Positions 56,865-64,000 of a stretch of DNA of 64,000 nt are shown here, in pieces (within the stretch, counting starts at the first letter, position 1; every line of letters begins with the position of its first letter). Below the pieces are notes generated by a model that was given only the letters and a program-made list of their open reading frames with translations, was not told the DNA's origin and did no database searches. Source of the DNA: AP-15 sp963775875 (GTDB lineage: Bacteria > Pseudomonadota > Alphaproteobacteria > ATCC43930 > CGMCC-115725); contig CAVZKP010000045.1 of the NCBI GenBank assembly GCA_963775875.1, forward strand, positions 158,645 through 222,644, in the 5' to 3' direction. The position numbers and the translations under genes are program-made.

Positions 56865-58286
56865 TCAACGCTGCGGCGATAGGGACGCGGCGATCGGCGG
56901 GCGCTGGCGGTGGAACGGAGTCGCCTGCTCGAAGGCGTGGCCGACCCGCATCACCGCTGCCTCGTCGAACGGCTTGCCGGCGATCTGAAAGGCGAGCGGC
57001 AGGCCGTCTTCGAAGCCGATCGGCACCGACAGCGCCGGACTGCCGGTCAGATTGTAGGGCCCGGTGTAGGATGCACGCTCAAAAGTCGAATAGGTCGGCA
57101 CCTGGTCGATCCGCGGCGCCGGGCCGGTGGCATTGGCCGAGACCGCGACATCAACGCCCGCCAATGCGCGGGCGAATTCGACGCACAGCTCGCGCCGCTG
57201 GCGTGTTGCCTCGACATAATCGGCCGCGGTCAGAAACGCCCCGAGCCCGATCCGCGCGAACATATGATGGCCGAAATCCTGCGGCCGCTCGCGAAAATCC
57301 TTCTCGTGCAACGCATAGGCCTCGGCCAGCATGATCAGGCGGTTGGCGTCGACATAATCAATCAGCGGCGACAATTGCAGATCGACGAGGCGCGCTCCAA
57401 GGCCTTCCAGAGTGTGGCAGGCGGCGTCGAAGGCGGTGCTGTAGGCCGCATTCGGGGCGCTGCCGGCGCCGAAACCGGCGACTGCGTCGCGCTCGTGGAA
57501 ATGGCGGATGACGCCGATCTTCACCCCGTCGAGCCGGGACGTCAGCGCCGCGCAGTAATCCGGCACCGGTTGATCGGCCGAGGCCGGATCCTGCGGATCG
57601 TAGCCGGCGAGCGCCTGCATCATCAGCGCGCAGTCTTCCACGCTGCGGGTCAACGGCCCGCAATGATCGAGCGTGTAGCTGAGCGGGAAAACGCCGCGCC
57701 GGCTGACCCGGCCATAGGTCGGCTTCAGCCCGACGATGCCGCAATAGGCGGCCGGCCCGCGGATCGAGCCGCCGGTATCCGAGCCCATCGCCCCGGCGCA
57801 CAACCCGGCGGCGACCGCGACCGCCGAGCCGCTCGACGATCCCGCCGGATAATGCGCGGTGTTCCACGGGTTGCGCGCCGGCTCGAACGGCAGCGTGAAA
57901 TCGGGCCCGCCGATCGCGAATTCGTGCGTCTCCTGCTTGCCGAGCAGGATCGCGCCGGCGCCGCGCAGCCGCGACCAGGTCTCGGCGTCCTCGTCGGGCA
58001 CGTGGTCGAGATAGCGCCGCGAGCCAGCCGTGGTGCGGATGCCGCGCGTCTTGTAGATGTCCTTGAGCCCGATCGGGATGCCGTGCAATGGGCCTCGCGG
58101 GCGGCCGGCGGCGAGATCGCGCGCCGCGGCGAGGGCTTGGTCGCGCAATACCAGGACATAGCTGTGCAATTCGCCATCGAGCGCGGCGATGCGCTCGAGA
58201 TAGGCCTCGGTCAACGCGACCGGCGACAGGCTGCCGTTGGCGATGCCGCGACTCGCTTCGGCAATGGTCAGCTGGGTCGGGTCCAT
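56865..58286 (-). CDS. amidase signature family enzyme
   Basis: 473 residues with the full Ser-cisSer-Lys triad: Lys in GIPIGLKDIYKTRGI, then the Gly/Ser loop AGSSSGSAVAVAAGLCAGAMGSDTGGSIRGPAAYCG. YGRVSRRGVFPLSYTLDHCGP is conserved in the family. It is related to GatA but no gatB/gatC lies nearby. GatA proper would sit with a charging partner, so a general amidase is favoured. GAGG before the ATG at 58286 sets the start. A 63-residue gene ends seven bases upstream. Confidence 0.87.
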   Translation of the reverse strand: MDPTQLTIAEASRGIANGSLSPVALTEAYLERIAALDGELHSYVLVLRDQALAAARDLAAGRPRGPLHGIPIGLKDIYKTRGIRTTAGSRRYLDHVPDEDAETWSRLRGAGAILLGKQETHEFAIGGPDFTLPFEPARNPWNTAHYPAGSSSGSAVAVAAGLCAGAMGSDTGGSIRGPAAYCGIVGLKPTYGRVSRRGVFPLSYTLDHCGPLTRSVEDCALMMQALAGYDPQDPASADQPVPDYCAALTSRLDGVKIGVIRHFHERDAVAGFGAGSAPNAAYSTAFDAACHTLEGLGARLVDLQLSPLIDYVDANRLIMLAEAYALHEKDFRERPQDFGHHMFARIGLGAFLTAADYVEATRQRRELCVEFARALAGVDVAVSANATGPAPRIDQVPTYSTFERASYTGPYNLTGSPALSVPIGFEDGLPLAFQIAGKPFDEAAVMRVGHAFEQATPFHRQRPPIAASLSPQR

Positions 58287-58293
58287 CGCCGCC

Positions 58294-58485
58294 TCATGCC
58301 CTCGGATGGACAAAGATGTGCGCCGGCTCGGCCGCCCGGTCGCGCGACCGCCGCACCGAGCGCTGCATGCGCTCGATCTGGGGGTAGGCCTGGCGCAATT
58401 CCTCGAACTGCTCCGGGGTCAGCTTCAATCCTGCGCGCTCGACCAGCATCGCAAAGCGGTCGACTGAAATTGTCTGCTCGTCCAT
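58294..58485 (-). CDS. small conserved protein paired with the amidase
   Basis: 63 residues (starts MDEQTISVDRFAMLVERAGL), helical, with LTPEQFEELRQAYPQIERMQRSVRRSRDRAAEPAHIFV. It resembles the short proteins seen next to amidases in alphaproteobacteria and recalls a GatC-like helical hairpin, which is only an analogy. It sits between the HMG-CoA lyase gene (8 bases) and the amidase (7 bases), so the three form an operon. Confidence 0.65.
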   Translation of the reverse strand: MDEQTISVDRFAMLVERAGLKLTPEQFEELRQAYPQIERMQRSVRRSRDRAAEPAHIFVHPRA

Positions 58486-58493
58486 CGCAATCC

Positions 58494-59438
58494 CTATTCG
58501 GCAGCTTGCGCGATCGGCGCCGGGTGGAAATTCTTCGGCAGCCCGGCCTTGGCGATGGCGCCGTATTGGACGATTTTCGGCAACGCGCCGTGAACCAGTT
58601 CGCGCACCGCGACCAGCCGGTCGAGATCGATGCCGGTTTCGAAGCCCATCGCCTCGAGCATAAAGGCGAGGTCCTCGGTGACGATGTTGCCGGTGGCGCC
58701 GGGCGCGTAGGGGCAACCGCCGAGCCCGCCCAATGAGGCGTCGAAGGCGCGGGCGCCGGCGTTCAACGCCGCCAATACATTGGCGAGTCCCAGCCCGCGG
58801 GTGTCATGGAAATGCCCGGCGACCGGCAATGGAGACACATCGGCCATGACCCGGCGGAACACCCGCTCGACCGCTGCCGGCTGGCCGTAGCCGACCGTGT
58901 CGGCGAGGATGATCGCATCGGCGCCGGCCTCGGCGATTTCGACCGCGATCCGTCGCACCCGGTCCTCGTCGACGGCCCCCTCGATCGTGCAGCCAAAGGC
59001 GGTGGCGAGCCCGCAGGCGACGCGCGGGCGCTTTTCAGCCGGGGCGGTCTGGCACAAGGCGACGACCCGGCGGAAATCCTCGACCGATTCCTCGGTGCTG
59101 CGGCGGACATTGGCGCGGTTGTGGCCGTCGCTGACCGACAGCACGAAATTCATCTCGGGCACGCCGAGCGCCAGGCCGCGTTCGGCGCCTTTGAGGTTGG
59201 GGATCAAAGCCGACACGGTGAGCCCCGGCAAGGTCATGGCATGGCGCACCGTTGCTTCGGCATCGGCCAGCTGCGGCAGCAATTTGGGTGGAACGAACGA
59301 GCTGACCTCGATCTCGCGCACACCGGCGGCGTACTCGGCGTCGAGCCAGGCGATCTTCTGCTCGGTCGGCATGATCTCGGCGATGCTTTGCAGCCCGTCG
59401 CGCAGGCCTACTTCGCGGACAAAGGCACGTTCGCGCAT
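58494..59438 (-). CDS. hydroxymethylglutaryl-CoA lyase
   Basis: A TIM-barrel lyase of 314 residues in the HMGL family, giving acetoacetate and acetyl-CoA from HMG-CoA (leucine breakdown). Marks: VREVGLRDGLQSI at the N-terminus (metal-site Asp), EIEVSSFVPPKLLPQLADA, the His pair in AGHFHDTRGLGLANVLAA, and the Cys loop GLGGCPYAPGATGNIVTEDL. No other leucine genes lie in the window, and related lyases use other CoA esters. Confidence 0.88.
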   Translation of the reverse strand: MRERAFVREVGLRDGLQSIAEIMPTEQKIAWLDAEYAAGVREIEVSSFVPPKLLPQLADAEATVRHAMTLPGLTVSALIPNLKGAERGLALGVPEMNFVLSVSDGHNRANVRRSTEESVEDFRRVVALCQTAPAEKRPRVACGLATAFGCTIEGAVDEDRVRRIAVEIAEAGADAIILADTVGYGQPAAVERVFRRVMADVSPLPVAGHFHDTRGLGLANVLAALNAGARAFDASLGGLGGCPYAPGATGNIVTEDLAFMLEAMGFETGIDLDRLVAVRELVHGALPKIVQYGAIAKAGLPKNFHPAPIAQAAE

Positions 59439-59501
59439 TCTCTCCTCCCGATATGCTGCTGAGCGCGAAGCTAGTCCCGGCGCGCCAGCGGGGCAACGGT
59501 C

Positions 59502-60413
59502 TCAGACGACATGCTCGGGGGTCAGCGCGCAGATTTCGTCGCTGTCGGCGAGCTCGATCTGGATCGTCGCATGGGCGATGCCGTAGCGGGCGTGCAGCTC
59601 CTGGGTCATCGCGTTGAGCGCGGCGTCGCCCGGGTGCCCGGCCGGCATTACCAGATGGCAGGTCAGCGCCGTCTCGGTCGTGCTCATCCCCCAGATGTGC
59701 AGGTCGTGCAGCGCGGTCACCCCCGGCAGCGCCGCAAGATGGGCGCGCACCGCATCGGCATCGAGCCCTTCCGGCACCGCGTCGAGGGCGAGGCCGATCG
59801 CACTCTTCAGCAATCCCCAGCTGCCGATCACGATAACCGTGGAGACGACGAGGCTGGTCGCGGGATCGAGCCACAGCCAGCCGGTCAATCCGATCACGAT
59901 CCCGGCGGCAACCACGCCGGAGGTGACGAGGGTATCGGCGGCCATATGGATAAAGGCGCTCTTGACGTTCAGGTCGCGTCCGCGGCCCGAGGCGAACAGC
60001 ATCGCCGTCCCGCCATTGACGGCAATCCCGGCCGCCGCGACCCAGATTACGATCCCGCTCGCCACCGGGACCGGATGGGAAAAGCGCAACACCGCCTCCC
60101 AGGCGATGCCGCCGGTGACCACCAGCAGAATGACGGCATTGGCGAGCGCCGCGAGGATCGAGGTCGAGCGCAGCCCGTAGGTGAACCGGCCGCTCGGCTG
60201 GCGCTGGCTCAGCACCGCGGCGCCCCAGGCCAGCGCCAAACCCAGCACGTCGCTGAGGTTGTGCCCGGCATCCGCGAGCAGTGCCAGCGATCCGGAAACC
60301 ACCCCGGCCGCCGCCTCGACAGCGACATAAGCGAGGTTAAGGGCGATACCGATGGCAAAAGCGCGCCCGAAATCGGTCTGCCGATGATGATGTTGGTGGT
60401 GGTCGTGATCCAT
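59502..60413 (-). CDS. cation diffusion facilitator (Zn/Co/Cd efflux)
   Basis: A 303-residue CDF transporter. The N-terminus is His-rich (MDHDHHQHHHRQTDFG). Helices carry the metal site motifs LLADAGHNLSDVLGLALAWG (H-x3-D) and KSAFIHMAADTLVTSGVVAAG (H-x3-D). The cytoplasmic C-terminal domain follows (LHDLHIWGMSTTETALTCHLV). The ATG at 60413 begins the His-rich stretch. The frame is open far beyond, to 61940, but that part is antisense to the lipoprotein gene. Confidence 0.92.
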   Translation of the reverse strand: MDHDHHQHHHRQTDFGRAFAIGIALNLAYVAVEAAAGVVSGSLALLADAGHNLSDVLGLALAWGAAVLSQRQPSGRFTYGLRSTSILAALANAVILLVVTGGIAWEAVLRFSHPVPVASGIVIWVAAAGIAVNGGTAMLFASGRGRDLNVKSAFIHMAADTLVTSGVVAAGIVIGLTGWLWLDPATSLVVSTVIVIGSWGLLKSAIGLALDAVPEGLDADAVRAHLAALPGVTALHDLHIWGMSTTETALTCHLVMPAGHPGDAALNAMTQELHARYGIAHATIQIELADSDEICALTPEHVV

Positions 60414-60584
60414 GCGATGGCCTCGGCACGGAATTCGTCCCCAGTGGACGTTTGCTGGTACAGTAAGAACGGTGAATTTCCAATTGAGCCTTATGCTCAT
60501 GTAATAAATGCCACAATCGCCGTCGAGGCGAAATCCCGAAGAATCCCTTTCCCAACGGCGATCGGCCGGCGGAGACGCAAGATT

Positions 60585-61931
60585 GTGAAGCAGTTCGATA
60601 TGCGGTTTGGCGGCACAGCGGCCCGCCGGATGTTCGCCTTCGCCGTCGTCGGGTTTGCGACCTTGCTCGGCGGCTGCGGCGACGACGGCATCCTCGCGCG
60701 GCTCCTGCTGAAACCCGGTCACATCATTATCGAGCGCCGCCCCGATGTAGCGTACGAGAAACTGTTTCCGTATTACGTCGAACTCTGCGCCGGGAGCCAA
60801 TTCCGTTCCAAACTGACGGGCGAGGGCGGCATCGCCGGCCATGCAGTCATGTATCTCAAAGGCGCCTGCAAGGACGATGACGCCCCGTACCCGCAGCTGC
60901 GGCGCTGCCGTGTGGCGGCCACCACCCTGAGCGACCCCGAACACGGCGCCGGGATCAGCGTCAACCGTTGGTTCAAAAACGTCAATTGGGTGGCGATCCC
61001 CGGCTATGAGCTCTTCTTTGATGGCAATCTGAAGAGTGGCGAGCGGCTGACTCGTACTCAATTCGAGGCGGCCGAAGACGATGCGATCGCCAAGGGGATC
61101 TACAAAGGCGTGACCTTTCACCGGTTCCCGGGCGCCAGCTCGGACACCGATCTGCGCGACTTTTTGAAGCGATCCGCCATCGGTACCGATTTCGCGCTGC
61201 AATTCGCCCGGTCGGTTTTTTGCGCCCGGCTGCCGGTGACGCAAGCCATGTTGAACCAGATAATCGCTTTCCTGAACGACAAGAACCGCGAATATGCCGA
61301 GGGCGAGGCCGACTACAATTGGAGCGTGTGGGCCGACAACTGCATGCATACCCTGCGTAACGCGCTGGCCGCCGCCAACATCTGGTCGCCGCTGTCGGTG
61401 CGGACGATAAAGATCATGCAGATATTCAACCTGGCGATTCCGGCGAACGAGTTCGTCAATCTGGCGGAGCTGATGACTGGGGGCAATATCGACGACTATC
61501 GCGATATTCTGCGGGATGGCCCTCGCCGAGACGCATTCCACGAATTCCACTGGCTGCCGACGCGGCAGGGCGCGCTGTTGAAGACGCTGCCGGTGCATGC
61601 CCCCAACGATCTCTACGACACGAAATTCCGGCTGTTCACACTGCAAAATCCGTTCCTGATCGGAAAAACCCAGCGGGCGATCGATTTGCTGTCGGACGAA
61701 CGCTTCGTAAATCTCGACGCCAACCTGCATTACTTCGAGAAGAGATATGACGCGATCCTTGCCCGACACGACGAGCGGCGCGACGCCATGGCCAGCGTCC
61801 GAGGGACACCGTACCGCCGGGTCGAACGCCTCTATTACGATTACATTCGCACCCAGCGGGACGAGGTCCATGCGATGCTGGATCGCCTGCCAGCATCCCC
61901 CGAGACTGCGAACCAACCTGCGGCGAAATAG
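60585..61931 (+). CDS. lipoprotein of unknown function
   Basis: About 448 residues. The signal peptide ends in a lipobox (AVVGFATLLGGC), so it is predicted to be membrane-anchored outside the cytoplasm. The body is not a family I recognise. NWSVWADNCMHTLRNALAAANIW, with a single conserved-looking Cys, recalls the NC-x-T-x-x-R-x-x-L segment of DUF4105/Lnb-type domains, a weak hint. Start may be the GTG at 60585 or the ATG at 60600. It is divergent from the CDF transporter with about 170 bp between starts. Confidence 0.65.
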   Translation: MKQFDMRFGGTAARRMFAFAVVGFATLLGGCGDDGILARLLLKPGHIIIERRPDVAYEKLFPYYVELCAGSQFRSKLTGEGGIAGHAVMYLKGACKDDDAPYPQLRRCRVAATTLSDPEHGAGISVNRWFKNVNWVAIPGYELFFDGNLKSGERLTRTQFEAAEDDAIAKGIYKGVTFHRFPGASSDTDLRDFLKRSAIGTDFALQFARSVFCARLPVTQAMLNQIIAFLNDKNREYAEGEADYNWSVWADNCMHTLRNALAAANIWSPLSVRTIKIMQIFNLAIPANEFVNLAELMTGGNIDDYRDILRDGPRRDAFHEFHWLPTRQGALLKTLPVHAPNDLYDTKFRLFTLQNPFLIGKTQRAIDLLSDERFVNLDANLHYFEKRYDAILARHDERRDAMASVRGTPYRRVERLYYDYIRTQRDEVHAMLDRLPASPETANQPAAK

Positions 61932-61976
61932 CAATCGCACCCCGCCGCTTTCGGCGCGCCGGGCACACCTTGCAGG

Positions 61977-62714
61977 TCAGGAGATCGGGCGCCGAAGCTG
62001 GAAATATCGCAGGATGGCGAAGCACGCGGCGGCGGCGGCCAAGTGCTTGAGCGTATGACCGCTCAAGACGTGCCCGAAGGAATAGATTGCCTTATCGGCG
62101 AATTCGAACGCCTTCGCGAGCGCGTACAATGCCGCCGCAATAATCCAATAATGTCCGTGGGTATATTTCGCTGGATAGAGCAGGAACAGGACCAGTAGCG
62201 TTAGACCAGGAAAAAATTGGGCCCAAAAGTATAGCCGCAAATCATCGGTCCACAGCCACACCAGGAGGCTCGCGACGCCGATCGCGAGCATTGGCCACAG
62301 CAGCAACGTCCCGGCCCTCACGCCGACGCGCTCCTTGACCACCAGCGCAAAGATCGCCGCAAAGGCGATCGTCATCGGCAGCCGGTCCCAGAACAGCGTG
62401 CCGTCATTCGGGTCCCAATGGTAATAGGACGAGCCGAGCCCGGTCAGGAAAAATCCCGAAAACAGGACAATGGTCGCCGGATCGTCGCGAAACTGTACCA
62501 GACCGACCGCGCCGACCACGATGAAGGGAATATTCGAGACGACGTTCCAGAAGTTCGGAATCCCGAACAACGTGCGCTGGTCAGCGAACAGATGATAGGC
62601 CTGATCCTGCGGGATCGGGGGCAGCAGCAGCAATCCGACAAGCGACGCCGCCATCAGACCGATGAGGACCACAAGCGGGTGTCTTGATTTTGCTGCGGCG
62701 AGCGTCATCGGCAC
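61977..62714 (-). CDS. ceramidase-like (CREST family) membrane protein
   Basis: A 245-residue protein with seven or so membrane helices. The CREST/alkaline-ceramidase pattern is visible: a Ser- and His-containing segment GLGSSYYHWDPNDGTLFWDRLPMTIAFA, and a C-terminal H-x3-H, SGHTLKHLAAAAACFAIL. These residues form the zinc site in alkaline ceramidases. Several alphaproteobacteria make sphingolipids, so a lipid hydrolase is plausible. Alternative start: the Met at residue 3. It converges with the lipoprotein gene. Confidence 0.8.
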   Translation of the reverse strand: MPMTLAAAKSRHPLVVLIGLMAASLVGLLLLPPIPQDQAYHLFADQRTLFGIPNFWNVVSNIPFIVVGAVGLVQFRDDPATIVLFSGFFLTGLGSSYYHWDPNDGTLFWDRLPMTIAFAAIFALVVKERVGVRAGTLLLWPMLAIGVASLLVWLWTDDLRLYFWAQFFPGLTLLVLFLLYPAKYTHGHYWIIAAALYALAKAFEFADKAIYSFGHVLSGHTLKHLAAAAACFAILRYFQLRRPIS

Positions 62715-62800
62715 AGATTAGCACGGGCTCGACGGTCGGACATGCCGAGGACTTGACAGTCGGCCGCTGGCGGGGGAGATGGTTGCAGGAGGATCCGCCC

Positions 62801-63999
62801 ATGCTCGACGCCTATATTTATAACGCCCTGCGCACACCCTTTGGCCGCCATGCCGGGGCGCTCGCCCGGATGCGGCCGGACGACATGCTGGCCTCGGTGA
62901 TTTCCGCCGTCGTCGAGCAAAGTCCCTTCGATCCGGCCCGGATCGAAGATGTCGTCGTCGGCTGCGCCAATCAGGCCGGCGAAGACAGCCGCTGCGTTGG
63001 GCGCCATGCCGGGCTGCTCGCCGGATTGCCGATCGAGGTCGCCGGTTCGGTGTTGCAGCGCAATTGCGGCAGCGGCCTCGACGCCATCGTCATGGCGGCG
63101 CAGGCCGTGACCTGCGGCGAGGGCGAGGTGTTCGTCGCCGGCGGGGTCGAGAGCATGAGCCGTGCGCCTTATGTGATGAACAAGGCCGAGACCGCCTTCG
63201 GCCGCGACGGGCGCATCTTCGATTCGACGATCGGCGCGCGTTTCCCTAATCCCGAGGATCGAGCGCGAATTCGGCGCCGACACGATGCCCGAACCGCCGG
63301 ACAATCTGGCGCGCGACTACAAGATCACCCGCGAGGCCTGCGACGTGTTGGCCGCGGGTTCGCAGCGCGAATATGCGGCGGACAAAGCCGACGGCTTTTT
63401 CGCAGGCGAGATCTTCGCCGTCGAAGTGCCTGGCGACCGGACCGGGCCGGTCAAGATCGGCGAGGCGGACGAGCATCCGGACCGCAGACCGACCTCGCCG
63501 CACTTGCCCTGCGGCGACCGTTGCAGGAGGGTGGGGTGACGATGCCGGACGCCTCGGACATCAATGACGGCGCGGTGGCGATGATCGTTGCGAGCCGCAA
63601 GGCGGGCGATGCCGCCGGGGCAGAGCCGCTCGCCCACGTCGTCGCCAGCGGCGTCGCCGGGGTGCCCAGCTCGCGGGTCATCGGCATCGGTTCGGCGAAG
63701 CGTCGGAAAACGCTCGCCCGCGCCGGGCTCAGCCTCTCCGACATCGACGTGATCGAGATCGACGAGGCCTTCGCGGCCCAGGTGCTGGCCTGCCTGCGCG
63801 GGCTCGACCTGGCGTTCGACGACAGCGGGTCAACCAACATGGCGGAGCGATTGCCGTCGGCCACCCGCTCGGCGCGTCGGGGCCGCGCATGCGCTGACCG
63901 CGGCGCGCCAACTCCGGCGCCACCGGCCGCCGCTATGCGCTGGTGATGATGTGCGTCGGCGTCGGCCAGGGCGTCGCCGCGGTGCTCGAACGGGTCTGA
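62801..63999 (+). pseudogene. thiolase (acetyl-CoA/3-oxoadipyl-CoA type), several disruptions
   Basis: GGAGGA precedes the ATG. The N-terminal half is intact (RTPFGRHAGALARM, the nucleophile in LQRNCGSGLDAIV). The frame is lost near 63245 (PNPEDRAR where REFGADTMPE should follow), recovered near 63480, and lost again after about 63830, with at least two further shifts before MMCVGVGQGVAAVLERV and the TGA at 63997. The conserved C-terminal His loop GHPLGASG is present in a different frame. At least five disruptions in 1.2 kb, with small in-frame deviations, suggest either decay or locally poor sequence. Related thiolases act in beta-ketoadipate or fatty-acid pathways. Confidence 0.75.
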
Positions 64000-64000
64000 G

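Noticed and set aside
59511..60584. long rightward extension of the lipoprotein frame
   Set aside because: This part is antisense to the CDF transporter; the signal peptide and lipobox place the true start at 60585 or 60600.
60414..61940. leftward extension of the CDF frame
   Set aside because: It is antisense to the lipoprotein gene; the CDF start is set by the His-rich N-terminus at 60413.

Overview
The window is about 64 kb of GC-rich DNA (roughly two thirds G+C by eye), densely coding, from an alphaproteobacterium, most likely a Rhodospirillales-like lineage. The lineage call rests on alphaproteobacterial marker genes (gcrA, a popZ/DUF2497 gene, erpA beside xthA) and on two gene orders I know from this class: uvrA-ssb-gyrA-coaD, and pcm-tolC-popZ-valS. 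No insertion sequence, prophage, CRISPR array or rRNA operon was seen.

Layout. 1-19: start of a leftward gene with an FNR/FixK-type box behind it. 0.5-14.5 kb: uvrA, a DegP-like protease, ssb, a MetE-like protein, a copper-delivery/cytochrome-oxidase assembly group (CtaG, PCuAC, SCO1 and a small membrane protein), a GlsB-like protein, gyrA, coaD and a luciferase-like oxidoreductase. 14.6-14.8 kb: tRNA-Asn and tRNA-Cys. 14.9-22.5 kb: a cobalamin riboswitch followed by cobG-cobH-cobI-cobJ, cobK (opposite strand), cobL, cobM and cbiD (opposite strand). 22.6-27.6 kb: two poorly characterised genes in line with cbiD, an amine-oxidase-like flavoprotein and folK. 27.7-33.3 kb: pcm-tolC-popZ-valS. 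33.4-45.2 kb: a KamA-like radical SAM enzyme coupled to a double-RCK potassium channel, xthA-erpA, a large thiamine-diphosphate E1-like enzyme, a beta-propeller protein, an alpha/beta hydrolase, a cation/proton antiporter and a DUF924 protein. 45.5-50.9 kb: an aberrant 914-residue ABC transporter, an SDR, a Usp, a small membrane protein behind a symmetric promoter region, and gcrA. 50.9-54.3 kb: leftward tatA, SET-domain, MoxR ATPase, small unknown and VWA protein genes. 54.4-64 kb: a beta-lactamase-like hydrolase, sulfurtransferase, amidase, HMG-CoA lyase, CDF transporter, lipoprotein, ceramidase-like protein and a broken thiolase.

Sequence quality matters when reading this window. uvrA, gyrA, valS, the VWA gene and the beta-propeller gene are each interrupted by small indels, mostly one extra base, although gyrA and valS are normally essential. 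I treat these as probable sequencing errors and annotate the genes across the shift. The thiolase at the right edge carries several disruptions and may be a true pseudogene.

The least explained items are the ABC transporter with degenerate ATPase motifs and an internally duplicated insertion, the hairpin abutting the gcrA start, the paired inverted repeats near 50.0 kb, the tatA-SET-MoxR-DUF-VWA run, and the secreted Cys-rich protein / 531-residue unknown / cbiD series.
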